DNA from: Pseudomonadota bacterium
Lineage (GTDB): Bacteria > Desulfobacterota > JAPLJL01
DNA: 5,537 nt
Direction of reading: 5' to 3'
Assembly (NCBI GenBank): GCA_026388615.1
Contig: JAPLJL010000117.1
Span: forward strand, 1-5,537
Every line of letters begins with the position of its first letter. Position 1 is the stretch's first letter. Positions 1-4,521 of the stretch are shown piece after piece. The position numbers and the translations under genes were made by a program. The notes beneath the pieces were generated by a model. It saw nothing but the letters and a program-made list of their open reading frames with translations. It did no database searches and was not told the DNA's origin.

Positions 1-591
1 GATCCCGACCAGGATGGCGTCGTTTTTCGCCCGGAGGCGGTGAACCAGTCGGCGGGACGCCTCCCCGCTGATCCAGCGGGACTCCCCGGTTCCGGTGGCG
101 ACCCGGCCGTCCAGGGAGGCCGCCGCCTTGAAGGTGACGAAGGGCAGGCCGGTGGTGATGAACTTGACGTAATCCTCGTTCAGGTTCCGGCAGGCTTTTT
201 CCTGGAGGCCGGACTCAATCCTGATTCCCTGCTTCCGGAGCCGGGCCAGGCCTTTTCCGGCAACCAGGGGGTTGGGATCGCGCATTCCTGCCACCACCCG
301 CCGGATCCCCGCGGCCGGGATGGCCTCGGTGCAGGGCCCGGTGCGGCCCTGATGAGCGCAGGGCTCGAGGGTAACGTAGAGGGTCGCGCCCCGGGCCTTT
401 TCCCCGGCTTCCTTCAGGGCGTGGATCTCGGCGTGGGGGGTCCCGGCCCGGCGGTGATAGCCTTTTCCAACGATCCGGCCGGACTTGACCACGACCGCGC
501 CGACCCGGGGATTGGGGCTGGTCATCCCGTCGGCCTTCCGGGCCAGGCGGAGCGCCAAGTCCATATATTTTTTATCCTGAGGCGTGATCAT
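1..591 (-). CDS. ribD: RibD, bifunctional riboflavin deaminase/reductase (N-terminal 197 codons; 3' end outside window)
   Basis: Acts in the cytosol early in riboflavin synthesis: the N-terminal domain deaminates the pyrimidine made from GTP and the C-terminal domain reduces its ribosyl side chain with NADPH. Deaminase domain, residues about 5-145: zinc ligands H53 and E55 in HAEIHAL, then C78 and C87 in TLEPCAHQGRTGPC (families usually have a Pro where this has G85). The reductase domain begins near residue 148 with FVTFKAAASLDGR and SRWISGEASR; the window edge cuts it after DAILVGI. The ATG at 591 is chosen because an in-frame TGA lies three codons upstream and the start MITPQDKKYMDLAL fits the family. 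No Shine-Dalgarno is visible; a heptamer repeat array (604-631) begins 12 bases upstream. It is last in the nrdR-side cluster, 243 bases after nrdR, and no FMN riboswitch is seen. Identity is very secure; the start is fairly secure. Confidence 0.96.
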   Translation of the reverse strand, partial: MITPQDKKYMDLALRLARKADGMTSPNPRVGAVVVKSGRIVGKGYHRRAGTPHAEIHALKEAGEKARGATLYVTLEPCAHQGRTGPCTEAIPAAGIRRVVAGMRDPNPLVAGKGLARLRKQGIRIESGLQEKACRNLNEDYVKFITTGLPFVTFKAAASLDGRVATGTGESRWISGEASRRLVHRLRAKNDAILVGI

Positions 592-603
592 GATAAATCA
601 ATT

Positions 604-631
604 TCGGATTGCGGAATGCGGATTGCGGAAT
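604..631. repeat. Heptamer tandem array, 4 units (left inverted arm)
   Basis: Four contiguous 7-bp units: TCGGATT, GCGGAAT, GCGGATT, GCGGAAT. It is the inverted partner of the array at 804-831. It lies in the untranslated leader just upstream of the ribD ATG (591), where a ribosome binding site would be expected. Confidence 0.85.
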
Positions 632-803
632 GAACAAAAAAATCAAATATCAAAAATCAAAATCACAGACCAAAGTTCAAAATTATTAAACTGAGCGCTA
701 AATACCGACAGCTGATGGTTTATTTTCTATTCCGCACTCCGAACTTCGCATTTTATATTTAGCGTTTCGCATTTTTAAAGGTTTTTCTTGTTTGTAAGTA
801 TTA

Positions 804-831
804 ATTCCGCAATCCGCATTCCGCATTCCGC
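804..831. repeat. Heptamer tandem array, 4 units (right inverted arm)
   Basis: Four contiguous 7-bp units: ATTCCGC, AATCCGC, ATTCCGC, ATTCCGC, followed by AAT. Reverse complement of the 604-631 array over 22 exact bases. It ends within a few bases of the nrdR stop codon. Confidence 0.85.
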
Positions 832-834
832 AAT

Positions 835-1299
835 TTACTTTGGTCTTTCGTTCTTCAGGATCTCCCGGAGCTCGTGCATGAACTGGTTGATGTCCTTGAA
901 ATCCTGGTAGACCGAAGCGAAGCGGACGTAAGCCACCTGATCGAGCTTATGCAGTTCCCGCATCACTTCTTCCCCGATGGAGCGGGAGGGAATCTCCCGG
1001 TTGCCCTCCACCTGCAGGCGTTTTTCGATCCGCTCCACCACCTTTTCGATCAGGTTGATGCTGATCGGGCGCTTTTCGCAGGCCTTCTGGATGCCGGAGA
1101 TGATCTTCTTCCGTTCGAAGGCTTCCCGCCGGCCGTCCTTCTTCACCACCAGGGGCAGAACCTCCTCGACCCGCTCGTGAGTGGTGAATCTCCGCCCGCA
1201 TTCCAGGCATTCCCGCCGGCGGCGGATGACCAGACCGTCCCGGGAAAGCCGGGAATCGATCACCTTATCTTCCTGAAAACTGCAGAATGGGCATTTCAT
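835..1299 (-). CDS. nrdR: NrdR, transcriptional repressor of ribonucleotide reductase genes
   Basis: 154 residues, the usual NrdR length. The protein senses (d)ATP and binds paired NrdR boxes to repress ribonucleotide reductase operons. N-terminal zinc ribbon: C3 and C6 in MKCPFC, C31 and C34 in CLECGRRF, with the basic DNA-binding stretch VIRRRREC between them. An ATP-cone follows from about residue 49 to 139 (PLVVKKDGRREAF, then IISGIQKAC and the YVRFASVYQDF signature near its end). The tail REILKNERPK is polar. The ATG overlaps the TGA of the upstream dCMP deaminase by four bases (ATGA), so translation is probably coupled; only a weak GGGA precedes the start. Its place between a dCMP deaminase and ribD is typical of deltaproteobacteria and many other bacteria. 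No convincing paired NrdR box is seen in the window, so its targets are elsewhere. Confidence 0.97.
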   Translation of the reverse strand: MKCPFCSFQEDKVIDSRLSRDGLVIRRRRECLECGRRFTTHERVEEVLPLVVKKDGRREAFERKKIISGIQKACEKRPISINLIEKVVERIEKRLQVEGNREIPSRSIGEEVMRELHKLDQVAYVRFASVYQDFKDINQFMHELREILKNERPK

Positions 1300-1808
1300 T
1301 TTTTCCCGCTCGCTTTCTGGAATTTTTTCACCTTGATTTTAGATCCCCGGAGCAGCTCCCGGGCCAGGGGGTCGGGATAACCATCCTGGTAAATGATAAT
1401 TTCGATCCCGGCGTTGATCAGCATTTTAGTGCAGATGGAGCAGGGAAAATTGGTGGTGTAAACGGTTCCGCCCCGGATGGAGATCCCGTAATTGGCGGCC
1501 TGGATGATGGCATTCTGCTCGGCGTGGAGGCCGCGGCAGAGTTCGTGGCGTTCGCCGGAGGGCACCTGGAGCTTCGCCCGCAGGCAGCCCACCTCCCCGC
1601 AGTGGGCGAGGCCGCTCGGGGCCCCGTTGTAGCCCGTGGCCAGGACCCGGCGGTCCCGGGCCACCACCGCCCCCACCTTGCGCCGGAGGCAGGTTGACCT
1701 CCGGGAGGCGAGCTGGGCGAACCCGATGAAGTATTCGTCCCAGCCCGGGCGGGATTCTTTTCCCCGGCGGTCAGCAGTTTTTAGGGATGTCTTCTTCAAT
1801 GCAGGCAA
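1296..1808 (-). CDS. comEB: dCMP deaminase (ComEB-like, zinc-dependent)
   Basis: Converts dCMP to dUMP, the thymidylate precursor. Numbering from a TTG at 1808 (170 residues), the conserved block begins at residue 20 with RPGWDEYF and continues through STCLRRKVGAVV, TGYNGAPSG and CRGLHAEQNAI. The zinc site is H95 with catalytic E97 (HAE) and C123/C126 in PCSIC. The start is uncertain. No ATG or GTG exists in frame ahead of the conserved block; the only candidates are TTG codons at 1844, 1808 and 1799, all inside the 3' end of rpiB. I prefer 1808 because a GGAG lies four bases upstream and its overlap with rpiB (38 bases) is moderate. The stop TGA is interlocked with the nrdR ATG. Function is secure; the symbol is the one used for this family, and a competence role is not implied. 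The glyA gene often found just upstream is absent. Confidence 0.92.
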   Translation of the reverse strand: MPALKKTSLKTADRRGKESRPGWDEYFIGFAQLASRRSTCLRRKVGAVVARDRRVLATGYNGAPSGLAHCGEVGCLRAKLQVPSGERHELCRGLHAEQNAIIQAANYGISIRGGTVYTTNFPCSICTKMLINAGIEIIIYQDGYPDPLARELLRGSKIKVKKFQKASGKK

Positions 1809-2226
1809 TTTTCTCCAGGCGTCGTAAATGCCGGTTTCCGGCAAACGCGGTTTTCAGCCAGACCCGGACAATCTCCTCGGCCAAACCCTTGCCGGTTACC
1901 CTTCCTCCCAGGACCAGGACGTTGGAATCGGTGTGCTCGCGGCTCATGCGGGCCAGGTAGAGGTCATTGACCAGGGTGGCCCGGACCCCGCGAAGACGGT
2001 TGGCGGCGATGGACATGCCCAGGCCGGTCCCGCAGACGAGAATCCCGCGCTCCACCTCGCCCTTGGCCACCCGGCAGGCGACCTGGAAGGCATAATCCGG
2101 GTAATCCACCGGTTCGATGCTGTGGCAGCCCAGGTCCAGGGGCTCGTGGCCCAGGTCCTTGAGCAGGCGGACCACGAATTCCTTCAGTTCAAACCCTCCG
2201 TGATCGGAGGCAACGGCGATTTTCAT
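1771..2226 (-). CDS. rpiB: RpiB, ribose-5-phosphate isomerase B
   Basis: Interconverts ribulose-5-phosphate and ribose-5-phosphate in the pentose phosphate pathway. The 151 residues match the family's usual length (about 150). Motifs in order: D8-H9 in ASDHGGFELK; the catalytic cysteine C65 and the anion-holding GTG in GILVCGTGLGMSIAANR (residues 61-77); NDLYLARMSREHTDSN (87-102) with H98 near the active site; and the C-terminal helix after GNRHLRRLEKI. The ATG at 2226 follows an AAGGGG about 10 bases upstream. It comes 64 bases after the acpP stop; fabF, which commonly sits there, is missing. Its 3' end overlaps the start region of the dCMP deaminase, suggesting one transcript rpiB-comEB-nrdR. 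I see no residues separating it clearly from the allose-6-phosphate variants, but this context favours the housekeeping enzyme. Confidence 0.96.
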   Translation of the reverse strand: MKIAVASDHGGFELKEFVVRLLKDLGHEPLDLGCHSIEPVDYPDYAFQVACRVAKGEVERGILVCGTGLGMSIAANRLRGVRATLVNDLYLARMSREHTDSNVLVLGGRVTGKGLAEEIVRVWLKTAFAGNRHLRRLEKIACIEEDIPKNC

Positions 2227-2290
2227 TTTCTTTTGACCCCTTGTTTAAAAGGTAAACGCGTTATCAATATATAAATTCATAAGGCGGCGT
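2227..2290 (-). promoter_or_regulatory. acpP-rpiB spacer with a weak interrupted inverted repeat
   Basis: On the minus strand, AAACGC...TTAT just after the acpP stop can pair with ATAAC...GCGTTT further on, giving about 6+4 base pairs around an AT-rich loop. There is no clean U-tract, so it is at best a weak attenuator or mRNA-processing hairpin. The AT-rich stretch 2261-2280 could hold a promoter for rpiB, but I find no convincing -35/-10 pair. Confidence 0.2.
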
Positions 2291-2533
2291 TTAATTGCTC
2301 TCCCGGGTTTCCCGGCGGATATAGTTGACCGCATCCTGAACGGTTTTGATTTCCTCGATCCTGTCGTCCGGGATCGAGATACTGAATTCGTCTTCCATCG
2401 CCATCACCAGCTCAACCAGGTCCAGGGAGTCGGCCCCCAGGTCTTCCATGAACTTGGCCTCCGGCTGGATCTCTTCGGTTCCTATTCCCAGTTGCTCCGC
2501 GATGATATTCGTGACCTTGTTTTCGAGCGTCAT
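2291..2533 (-). CDS. acpP: AcpP, acyl carrier protein
   Basis: Small acidic protein of 80 residues, normal for the family, carrying growing acyl chains in type II fatty-acid synthesis. The phosphopantetheine attachment serine is S36 in the invariant DSL motif (GADSLDLVELVMAMEDEF, residues 33-50). Helix 1 spans about residues 3-15, the recognition helix 36-51 and the last helix about 65-75. The start ATG at 2533 is well supported by a full AAGGAGG nine bases upstream. Its 107-base leader is AT-rich, which suggests its own promoter, as expected for a very abundant protein. fabD, whose product malonylates AcpP, lies about 2 kb upstream; the usual intervening fabG is replaced by an unrelated island. 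The usual following gene fabF is also missing. Confidence 0.97.
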   Translation of the reverse strand: MTLENKVTNIIAEQLGIGTEEIQPEAKFMEDLGADSLDLVELVMAMEDEFSISIPDDRIEEIKTVQDAVNYIRRETRESN

Positions 2534-2542
2534 TCCCGCATT

Positions 2543-2549
2543 CCTCCTT
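2543..2549 (-). promoter_or_regulatory. Strong ribosome binding site of acpP
   Basis: AAGGAGG on the minus strand, nine bases before the acpP ATG. It is a full match to the anti-Shine-Dalgarno core and much stronger than the sites before fabD, comEB or ribD. It fits the high translation expected for acyl carrier protein. Confidence 0.85.
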
Positions 2550-2597
2550 CCGGCCCGGCTTACCTTTCTCTCATTCCTCCCTAATATTCTCTTCTAT

Positions 2598-2603
2598 CTT
2601 ATA
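2598..2603 (-). promoter_or_regulatory. Possible -10 element for acpP
   Basis: TATAAG (5/6 to TATAAT) on the minus strand in the AT-rich leader 2575-2640. No good -35 is found at 16-18 bases, so this is tentative. Confidence 0.25.
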
Positions 2604-2640
2604 ACTTATTCAAGAAAAAAGAGAAAAGGGCAAAAACATA

Positions 2641-2991
2641 TTATCGAATTCTTATCCCGGTTCGATCAAGGGTTACCAGACGATCCTTGACCAAATCCAC
2701 CCCGCCTCTGGAAATAAAATCCAGAAGAATTATTGCTTCCTCCTCGGATTTCAAATTTCCTTTTCGAAGATAGACTATCCCCGCCGTGCCCTTGGGGTTA
2801 AACCGAAGCGAGTTGGTAAAATGAAAATCCCTGGTGATTAAAATCGCGCCTTCTCGAACCATGAGGTTATATATTTCCTGGTCGGGGGAGCCGGAAAATT
2901 CGCCCTCGGAAACGGAAATAACCTGATGACCCCGGGAGCGAAGCTCAAGGACCGCCAGGTAACTTACATTTTCATCAGCAATAAATTTCAC
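2641..2991 (-). CDS. DUF5615-family PIN-like protein, probable toxin
   Basis: 116 residues. The start MKFIADENVS with D6/E7, the acidic residues D37 and E39 in SPDQEI, and D55 in LITRDFHF match the acidic pattern of the DUF5615 PIN-like (Mut7-C-related) fold, where such residues hold a metal and are thought to cleave RNA. A GIVYLRKG segment follows at 71-78, as in the family. It begins at a GTG that overlaps the TGA of the upstream DUF433 gene by four bases (GTGA), so the two are co-translated. DUF433-DUF5615 pairs are widespread putative toxin-antitoxin modules; toxicity is inferred from the family and pairing, not shown. G+C is lower than in the housekeeping neighbours (25 of 60 at 2701-2760), which fits acquisition with the island. 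ITRDFHF replaces the commoner TxDxDF. Confidence 0.85.
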   Translation of the reverse strand: MKFIADENVSYLAVLELRSRGHQVISVSEGEFSGSPDQEIYNLMVREGAILITRDFHFTNSLRFNPKGTAGIVYLRKGNLKSEEEAIILLDFISRGGVDLVKDRLVTLDRTGIRIR

Positions 2992-3203
2992 CAGGCTACG
3001 GCTTTTTCAGTGGTCAGATAGGAGGCATAATCAATGCAGGCGAGAATATCTTCGCGTTTGATCTTGGGAAAATTCTTTTGAACGGTATCGTAGTCTTCCC
3101 CGGCCGCGAGATGACTCAGGATTATCCACACCGGGATACGGGTTCCCTTGACGCAGGGTTCCCCACCGCAAACTTCAGGATCAACCGAAATTCTTTCATT
3201 CAT
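2988..3203 (-). CDS. DUF433-family protein, probable antitoxin
   Basis: 71 residues of the DUF433 family, a small helix-turn-helix-like protein usually encoded directly before a PIN-like toxin. The signature is nearly complete: ISVDPEVCGGEPCVKGTRIPV at residues 5-25, with the GTRIPV core, followed by HLAAGEDYDTV, the proline-containing turn NFPKIKREDIL and the C-terminal helix ACIDYASYL. It probably binds and neutralises the toxin and may repress their shared promoter; this is inference from family and layout. The ATG at 3203 follows GGAGG by nine bases. A good promoter lies at 3246-3274. Its stop is interlocked with the toxin GTG. Confidence 0.88.
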   Translation of the reverse strand: MNERISVDPEVCGGEPCVKGTRIPVWIILSHLAAGEDYDTVQKNFPKIKREDILACIDYASYLTTEKAVAW

Positions 3204-3212
3204 GATTTATCG

Positions 3213-3224
3213 CCTCCCGAGGAG
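3213..3224 (-). promoter_or_regulatory. RBS of the antitoxin gene inside a small inverted repeat
   Basis: On the minus strand, CTCC-TCG-GGAG-G: the Shine-Dalgarno GGGAGG, nine bases before the ATG at 3203, can pair with CTCC just upstream (4-bp stem, 3-base loop). This could partly mask the site, or the repeat could be a short operator. Only the Shine-Dalgarno is firm. Confidence 0.55.
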
Positions 3225-3245
3225 AATACTTTATAACCTGCTGAT

Positions 3246-3274
3246 ATTTTACCCTTCCCAAGGTTTAAAGCCAA
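3246..3274 (-). promoter_or_regulatory. Sigma-70-type promoter for the antitoxin-toxin pair
   Basis: On the minus strand, TTGGCT (3269-3274, 4/6 to TTGACA) is separated by exactly 17 bases from TAAAAT (3246-3251, 5/6 to TATAAT). Transcription would start near 3239 and give a leader of about 36 bases containing the GGAGG. It is the best promoter match I found in the window. Confidence 0.5.
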
Positions 3275-3348
3275 ACTCGCTGAGCTTTCAGACCGGCAGG
3301 TTGGAAAACAAACCATATATAGTTGCGCCCATCCAGATTTCCCGATGT

Positions 3349-3383
3349 CCTGATACCCATCTCCTGGTACCCTGCTTACCTGA
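3349..3383. repeat. Degenerate heptamer run upstream of the barrel gene
   Basis: Five 7-bp blocks: CCTGATA, CCCATCT, CCTGGTA, CCCTGCT, TACCTGA. The periodicity is weaker than in the other arrays, but the phase holds and the placement (leader of the next gene) is the same. Confidence 0.4.
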
Positions 3384-3420
3384 TCCACTTTTTTATTGTT
3401 TTTTAAATTCAGAGAAGGGT

Positions 3421-4179
3421 ATGATAATAACACCGATGAAATCCAGGGTGCTGAAGAAATTGTTTTTGTTTCTTGCCTTACTTTTCACCTTTTACTTTTC
3501 ATCCTTCGCCTACGCTCAGGACAAGCTTTTTACTTCTTCAAAACACGCTGGCTATCTGACCCTGTTAAAAAACGGCTTTATTGATGAGGTTGATTCTGGG
3601 GGAGATAAGGGAAAAGTTAATCAAAATAATGGCGAAAAAGATAAGAATAAATTTTATCACCAGAAGAAGTTTCATATATCAGCATCCATTGGATTTTGTG
3701 AAGGAGCTAATAGTACAACTAATATTTCCGTAGGACCCGCAAATTATATTCCTGGTTCAATTTTCAGTTTATTAATTGATTATTTGCTTAATGACTTTGT
3801 AGGATTGGGAATTGAGGGAGGTTATCATAATTTATATGGAACAGAGGGAATGGACCCGACGAAATTGGATGAAAACAATTTTTTTCTCTCGCCTTATTTT
3901 AAAATTTTAATGCCTCAATCATCAGATTGGGGATATTTTTTAAATTTTGGTGTTGGGTTATTCATGGAGAATTCTGGATTTGATGAACAGGATTCTGATT
4001 TTAGATTATCTTTTCAAGTAGGTTTGGGAATAAATTACAAAATAACTAATAATTTTGAATCGGGTTTAATGCTTGATTATAGATTTATGAAAGCTACTTG
4101 GTCTGCAGGTTATGATTCGATTCCAAAAGGATGGTTTTATCTAATATCAGTATCTCCTTTCATTGGATATGTTTTTTGA
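3421..4179 (+). CDS. Predicted outer-membrane beta-barrel protein, AT-rich, function unknown
   Basis: Not assignable to a named protein. From the ATG at 3421 it has 252 residues; a second ATG at 3436 (MKSRVLKK) gives 247 and an equally good signal peptide. AGAAGGG lies just before 3421, rather close for a Shine-Dalgarno. The signal peptide has a basic start, the hydrophobic LFLFLALLFTFYFSSF, and likely cleavage after AYA (residue 32). A polar lysine/asparagine-rich linker spans 50-82. About eight amphipathic strands follow (near 83-93, 113-125, 127-140, 152-165, 170-184, 193-208, 211-225, 237-252) with alternating aromatic/glycine residues, and the protein ends in FIGYVF, a terminal aromatic typical of barrels recognised by the BAM complex. 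This resembles small OmpA/OprF-type barrels. G+C is 116 of 360 at 3661-4020, far below its neighbours, and it is the only plus-strand gene, so it was probably acquired. Reading frame is open further upstream to 3148, but that part is antisense to the antitoxin gene and repeat-containing. Confidence 0.8.
   Translation: MIITPMKSRVLKKLFLFLALLFTFYFSSFAYAQDKLFTSSKHAGYLTLLKNGFIDEVDSGGDKGKVNQNNGEKDKNKFYHQKKFHISASIGFCEGANSTTNISVGPANYIPGSIFSLLIDYLLNDFVGLGIEGGYHNLYGTEGMDPTKLDENNFFLSPYFKILMPQSSDWGYFLNFGVGLFMENSGFDEQDSDFRLSFQVGLGINYKITNNFESGLMLDYRFMKATWSAGYDSIPKGWFYLISVSPFIGYVF
3502..3528 (+). repeat. Dispersed-repeat-like segment encoding the signal-peptide cleavage site
   Basis: The bases encoding FAYAQDKL closely resemble an intergenic repeat I know from environmental genomes (core CTACGCTCAGGACAAGC, often read as FAYAQDKL in spurious ORFs). 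Here it sits inside a gene and supplies the AYA cleavage site. Resemblance is from memory, not from a search. Confidence 0.45.
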
Positions 4180-4243
4180 AATTACCGATTCCCCGCCGCG
4201 ACCAGTTAGTCAGCAGGGCAAGCCCCACCGTTAAATCAGAAAA

Positions 4244-4264
4244 GTTTCGAGTTTTAGGTTAACA
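4244..4264. repeat. Degenerate heptamer run, 3 units
   Basis: GTTTCGA, GTTTTAG, GTTAACA in register. Short and degenerate, but the same 7-bp period as the stronger arrays. Confidence 0.4.
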
Positions 4265-4273
4265 GCGTGTGAT

Positions 4274-4384
4274 GTAGGGGCGGCTCTCCCTGGCCGGTCT
4301 TGCCCGGCTCCCTGGGCGAGGCCTCGGGCCAGCCGGGCAGGCCGCAGCCGCCCGAAAAGGGAGCCAGTAGAATGGCTCCCCTAC
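4274..4384. repeat. Nested palindromic intergenic element, about 111 bp, inverted ends GTAGGGG
   Basis: The ends are perfect 7-bp inverted repeats: GTAGGGG 4274-4280 and CCCCTAC 4378-4384. Inside, GGGCGGCT 4278-4285 pairs with AGCCGCCC 4346-4353, and TGCCCGGCT 4301-4309 pairs with AGCCGGGCA 4331-4339 around GAGGCCTC. A second hairpin, GGGAGCC 4359-4365 with GGCTCCC 4374-4380, fills the right end. This fits a small non-autonomous mobile repeat or REP/BIME-like element that could fold strongly as RNA. It has no coding capacity. Confidence 0.7.
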
Positions 4385-4435
4385 GAAAAGATTAGAGGGG
4401 CGGGACAAGTCGAAGGGATGACGGAAAAGACCTGG

Positions 4436-4455
4436 ATTCCGGCTTTCGCCGGAAT
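4436..4455. repeat. REP-like hairpin, perfect 8-bp stem
   Basis: ATTCCGGC (4436-4443), loop TTTC, GCCGGAAT (4448-4455), flanked by GG and GACGA. It matches the general form of the GGATTCC...GGAATGACG intergenic hairpins common in many bacterial genomes. No U-tract follows on either strand, so it is probably a mobile REP-type repeat, perhaps with a role in mRNA 3'-end protection. Confidence 0.75.
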
Positions 4456-4493
4456 GACGAGAAGATATTAATGTTTGGATTTTTTGGGGGTTA

Positions 4494-4521
4494 ACCTACG
4501 ACCTACGACCTATAACCTATG
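4494..4521. repeat. Heptamer tandem array, 4 units, containing the fabD stop codon
   Basis: ACCTACG, ACCTACG, ACCTATA, ACCTATG, then ACC. The TAG stop of fabD (4517-4519 on the minus strand) lies in the fourth unit, so the array meets the coding sequence exactly at its end. Confidence 0.85.

Larger units (their letters stand above)
592..834. repeat. nrdR-ribD spacer built of heptamer repeat arrays with inverted outer arms
   Basis: This 243-base spacer has no convincing gene. It is filled with 7-bp units. The left arm 604-631 has four units of the form (G/T)CGGA(A/T)T. 641-682 has six units related to AATCAAA, the last three degenerate. 691-718 reads loosely as CTGAGCG, CTAAATA, CCGACAG, CTGATGG. 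729-777 reads ATTCCGC, ACTCCGA, ACTTCGC, ATTTTAT, ATTTAGC, GTTTCGC, ATTTTTA. The right arm 804-831 has ATTCCGC, AATCCGC, ATTCCGC, ATTCCGC. The outer arms are inverted copies sharing 22 exact bases, and an inner pair (CGCTAAAT near 696-703, ATTTAGCG at 757-764) is also inverted. The right arm ends directly against the nrdR stop at 835-837. Confidence 0.85.
4180..4516. other. Gene-free intergenic region made of several repeat types
   Basis: 337 bases between the convergent 3' ends of the barrel gene and fabD. No open frame here looks coding. In order it holds a degenerate heptamer run (4244-4264), a nested palindrome bounded by inverted GTAGGGG ends (4274-4384), a short unassigned stretch with GACAAGTCGAAGGGATGA (4405-4422), a perfect REP-like hairpin (4436-4455), and a four-unit heptamer array (4494-4521) that contains the fabD stop. 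No hairpin is followed by a convincing U-tract for either strand, so I call no terminator. Confidence 0.75.

Noticed and set aside
40..633. Plus-strand frame opposite ribD (and similar long frames opposite nrdR, comEB, rpiB and fabD)
   Set aside because: Shadow frames in GC-rich DNA, rich in Gly/Pro/Ala with no recognisable domains, lying wholly on secure minus-strand genes.
592..834. FMN riboswitch ahead of ribD
   Set aside because: None of the conserved RFN blocks are present; the spacer is accounted for by heptamer repeats, and ribD appears to depend on the upstream operon or an unseen promoter.
592..834. CRISPR array
   Set aside because: The units are contiguous heptamers with no spacers of CRISPR size and no cas genes in the window.
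2262..2277. NrdR box before rpiB
   Set aside because: CAATATATA (2265-2273) matches the core of the consensus, but the flanks do not, and no second box lies about 31 bases to either side. The stretch is AT-rich enough to match by chance.
2560..2580. Tiny leader ORF (four codons) before acpP with GGGAGG just upstream
   Set aside because: The Shine-Dalgarno-like run is only one or two bases from the ATG, and four codons carry no supporting signal.
3148..3420. Longer N-terminus for the barrel protein, starting at 3148
   Set aside because: This extension runs antisense through the antitoxin gene and its promoter and through a heptamer run, and it would bury the signal peptide. It is open only by chance.
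3396..3584. Plus-strand small frame containing LRLRSGQA
   Set aside because: It is the out-of-frame reading of the dispersed-repeat-like segment within the barrel gene.
4436..4455. Rho-independent terminator for fabD or the barrel gene
   Set aside because: The hairpin is perfect but no U-tract follows on either strand.
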